Positions 63,328 through 64,000 of a stretch of 64,000 nucleotides of DNA are shown one piece after another (the stretch's first letter is position 1; each line of letters begins with the position of its first letter). Position numbers and translations under genes: made by a program. The notes under the pieces were generated by a model. The model worked only from the letters and a program-made list of their open reading frames with translations, searched no databases and was not told the DNA's origin. The DNA is from Botrytis cinerea B05.10 (lineage: Eukaryota > Ascomycota > Leotiomycetes > Helotiales > Sclerotiniaceae), in NCBI RefSeq assembly GCF_000143535.2, contig NC_037311.1:2108001-2172000 (forward strand). Direction: 5' to 3'.

Positions 63328-64000
63328 AGAAGCCGGGGATTGATGGTTTGGAGGTAAGATTTCTTTCTCTTCTTTACTCTAGGTAGATATACATGTCATG
63401 TCATGTCATGATTTACAGACGGGACTATTTTATATACAGATAGTACTTGGGTGCATGTGTGTTTGAGATTTGTGTTCTATAGAGTTGGCATTAATTCGAT
63501 GGCTGCTATATATGCTATGTACACTGGCTAATCGTCGGCTGGTACTTTGTATCTACAACTCGCGAGAGCGAGCTGAATACCCAAGCGAGATTACTCCCGC
63601 TTAGAGATGTGAGGTGGTAAATGGATGGATCGGGATGGGAAGTGATGATAATCGTCCCTATTTGAGGTAGATACTATCTAGAGGTATTTGAAGGTGGTTC
63701 TGAAAACTTATATTCCTAATCCTGGGAATAGGATCGATGATACATGCAGATTTCGCCATAATATCTATCTATCGACACGACTTGGCGATTATGGATAGCT
63801 CACTACTCTTCCCGATAGCTAGATGTTGTACTTTCAAGCGTTTGAGCTTTTAAACTTCTAGATCTGGGACAAATGCACCTGCTCTCATCAATCTAGCCTT
63901 GTCACAGCTCCAAAATATGACTCGAGGGAAATAAATCTTGACCTAAATCTAGATGCGAGGAAACTTCATCCGACTGAACAATCTCATCAAAGTTACAAGC

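Larger units (their letters stand above)
61951..64000. other. Right-edge region, downstream of the CSP-2-type gene
   Basis: Two kilobases without a supported gene. A 121-codon frame at 62116-62481 lacks any recognised family. It includes a (GATA)n run near 62975-63001 and a T run near 63306-63327. The rest is G/T-rich and may be regulatory DNA for a gene outside the window. Confidence 0.5.

Overview
The window is nuclear DNA from a filamentous ascomycete. Genes are split by short GT-AG introns (mostly 45-130 nt), often with CTAAC-type branch sites. Gene content is fungal (YTP1, RBD2, a CSP-2/Grainyhead factor, HET-type genes). Base composition and protein style suggest Leotiomycetes, perhaps a Botrytis/Sclerotinia relative; that placement is inference, not shown by a marker.

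Layout. 0.5-10 kb is a compact housekeeping block: rhomboid RBD2, GPI transamidase subunit GAA1, proteasome subunit RPN9 (minus), complex I NDUFA9-type subunit, EFM5-type eEF1A lysine methyltransferase and a LACTB2-like metallo-beta-lactamase fold protein (minus). UBP8 of the SAGA deubiquitinase module follows at 10.7-12.8 kb, then a 4.3 kb gene-poor stretch, then YTP1 at 17.1-19.0 kb. 20.5-21.9 kb holds a decayed HET-family gene. 22.6-32.6 kb is dense again: MOG1, a SprT/GCNA-like protease (minus), an ATP-dependent DNA ligase (minus) and a RINT1/TIP20 tether. RPS26 (minus) and the ubiquitin-S27a fusion (plus) are divergent at 34-35.6 kb, followed by a small RSA3-like ribosome assembly gene (minus). 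A disrupted PhyH-like gene with a 28-base G run sits at 38.3-40.1 kb. An AT-rich stretch follows, then a 15-exon ABCC transporter (42.5-47.6 kb), a long hexanucleotide microsatellite (48.0-48.3 kb), an OSBP-family lipid transfer protein (minus), an 8.2 kb gene-free stretch, and a CSP-2/Grainyhead-type transcription factor (59.2-62.0 kb). The last 2 kb has only simple repeats.

Most genes are conserved single-copy functions: translation, ubiquitin/proteasome, secretory pathway, respiration and DNA maintenance. The accessory signals are the two broken genes, the long G/C homopolymers and the microsatellite, the large non-coding region in front of the developmental transcription factor, and some unusual gene structures (13-14 nt exons and a probable GC-AG intron). 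I did not see a CRISPR array, tRNA, rRNA, complete transposon or secondary-metabolite cluster. All exon models were built by eye from splice signals and reading frame, and each intact model's exons sum to a multiple of three.
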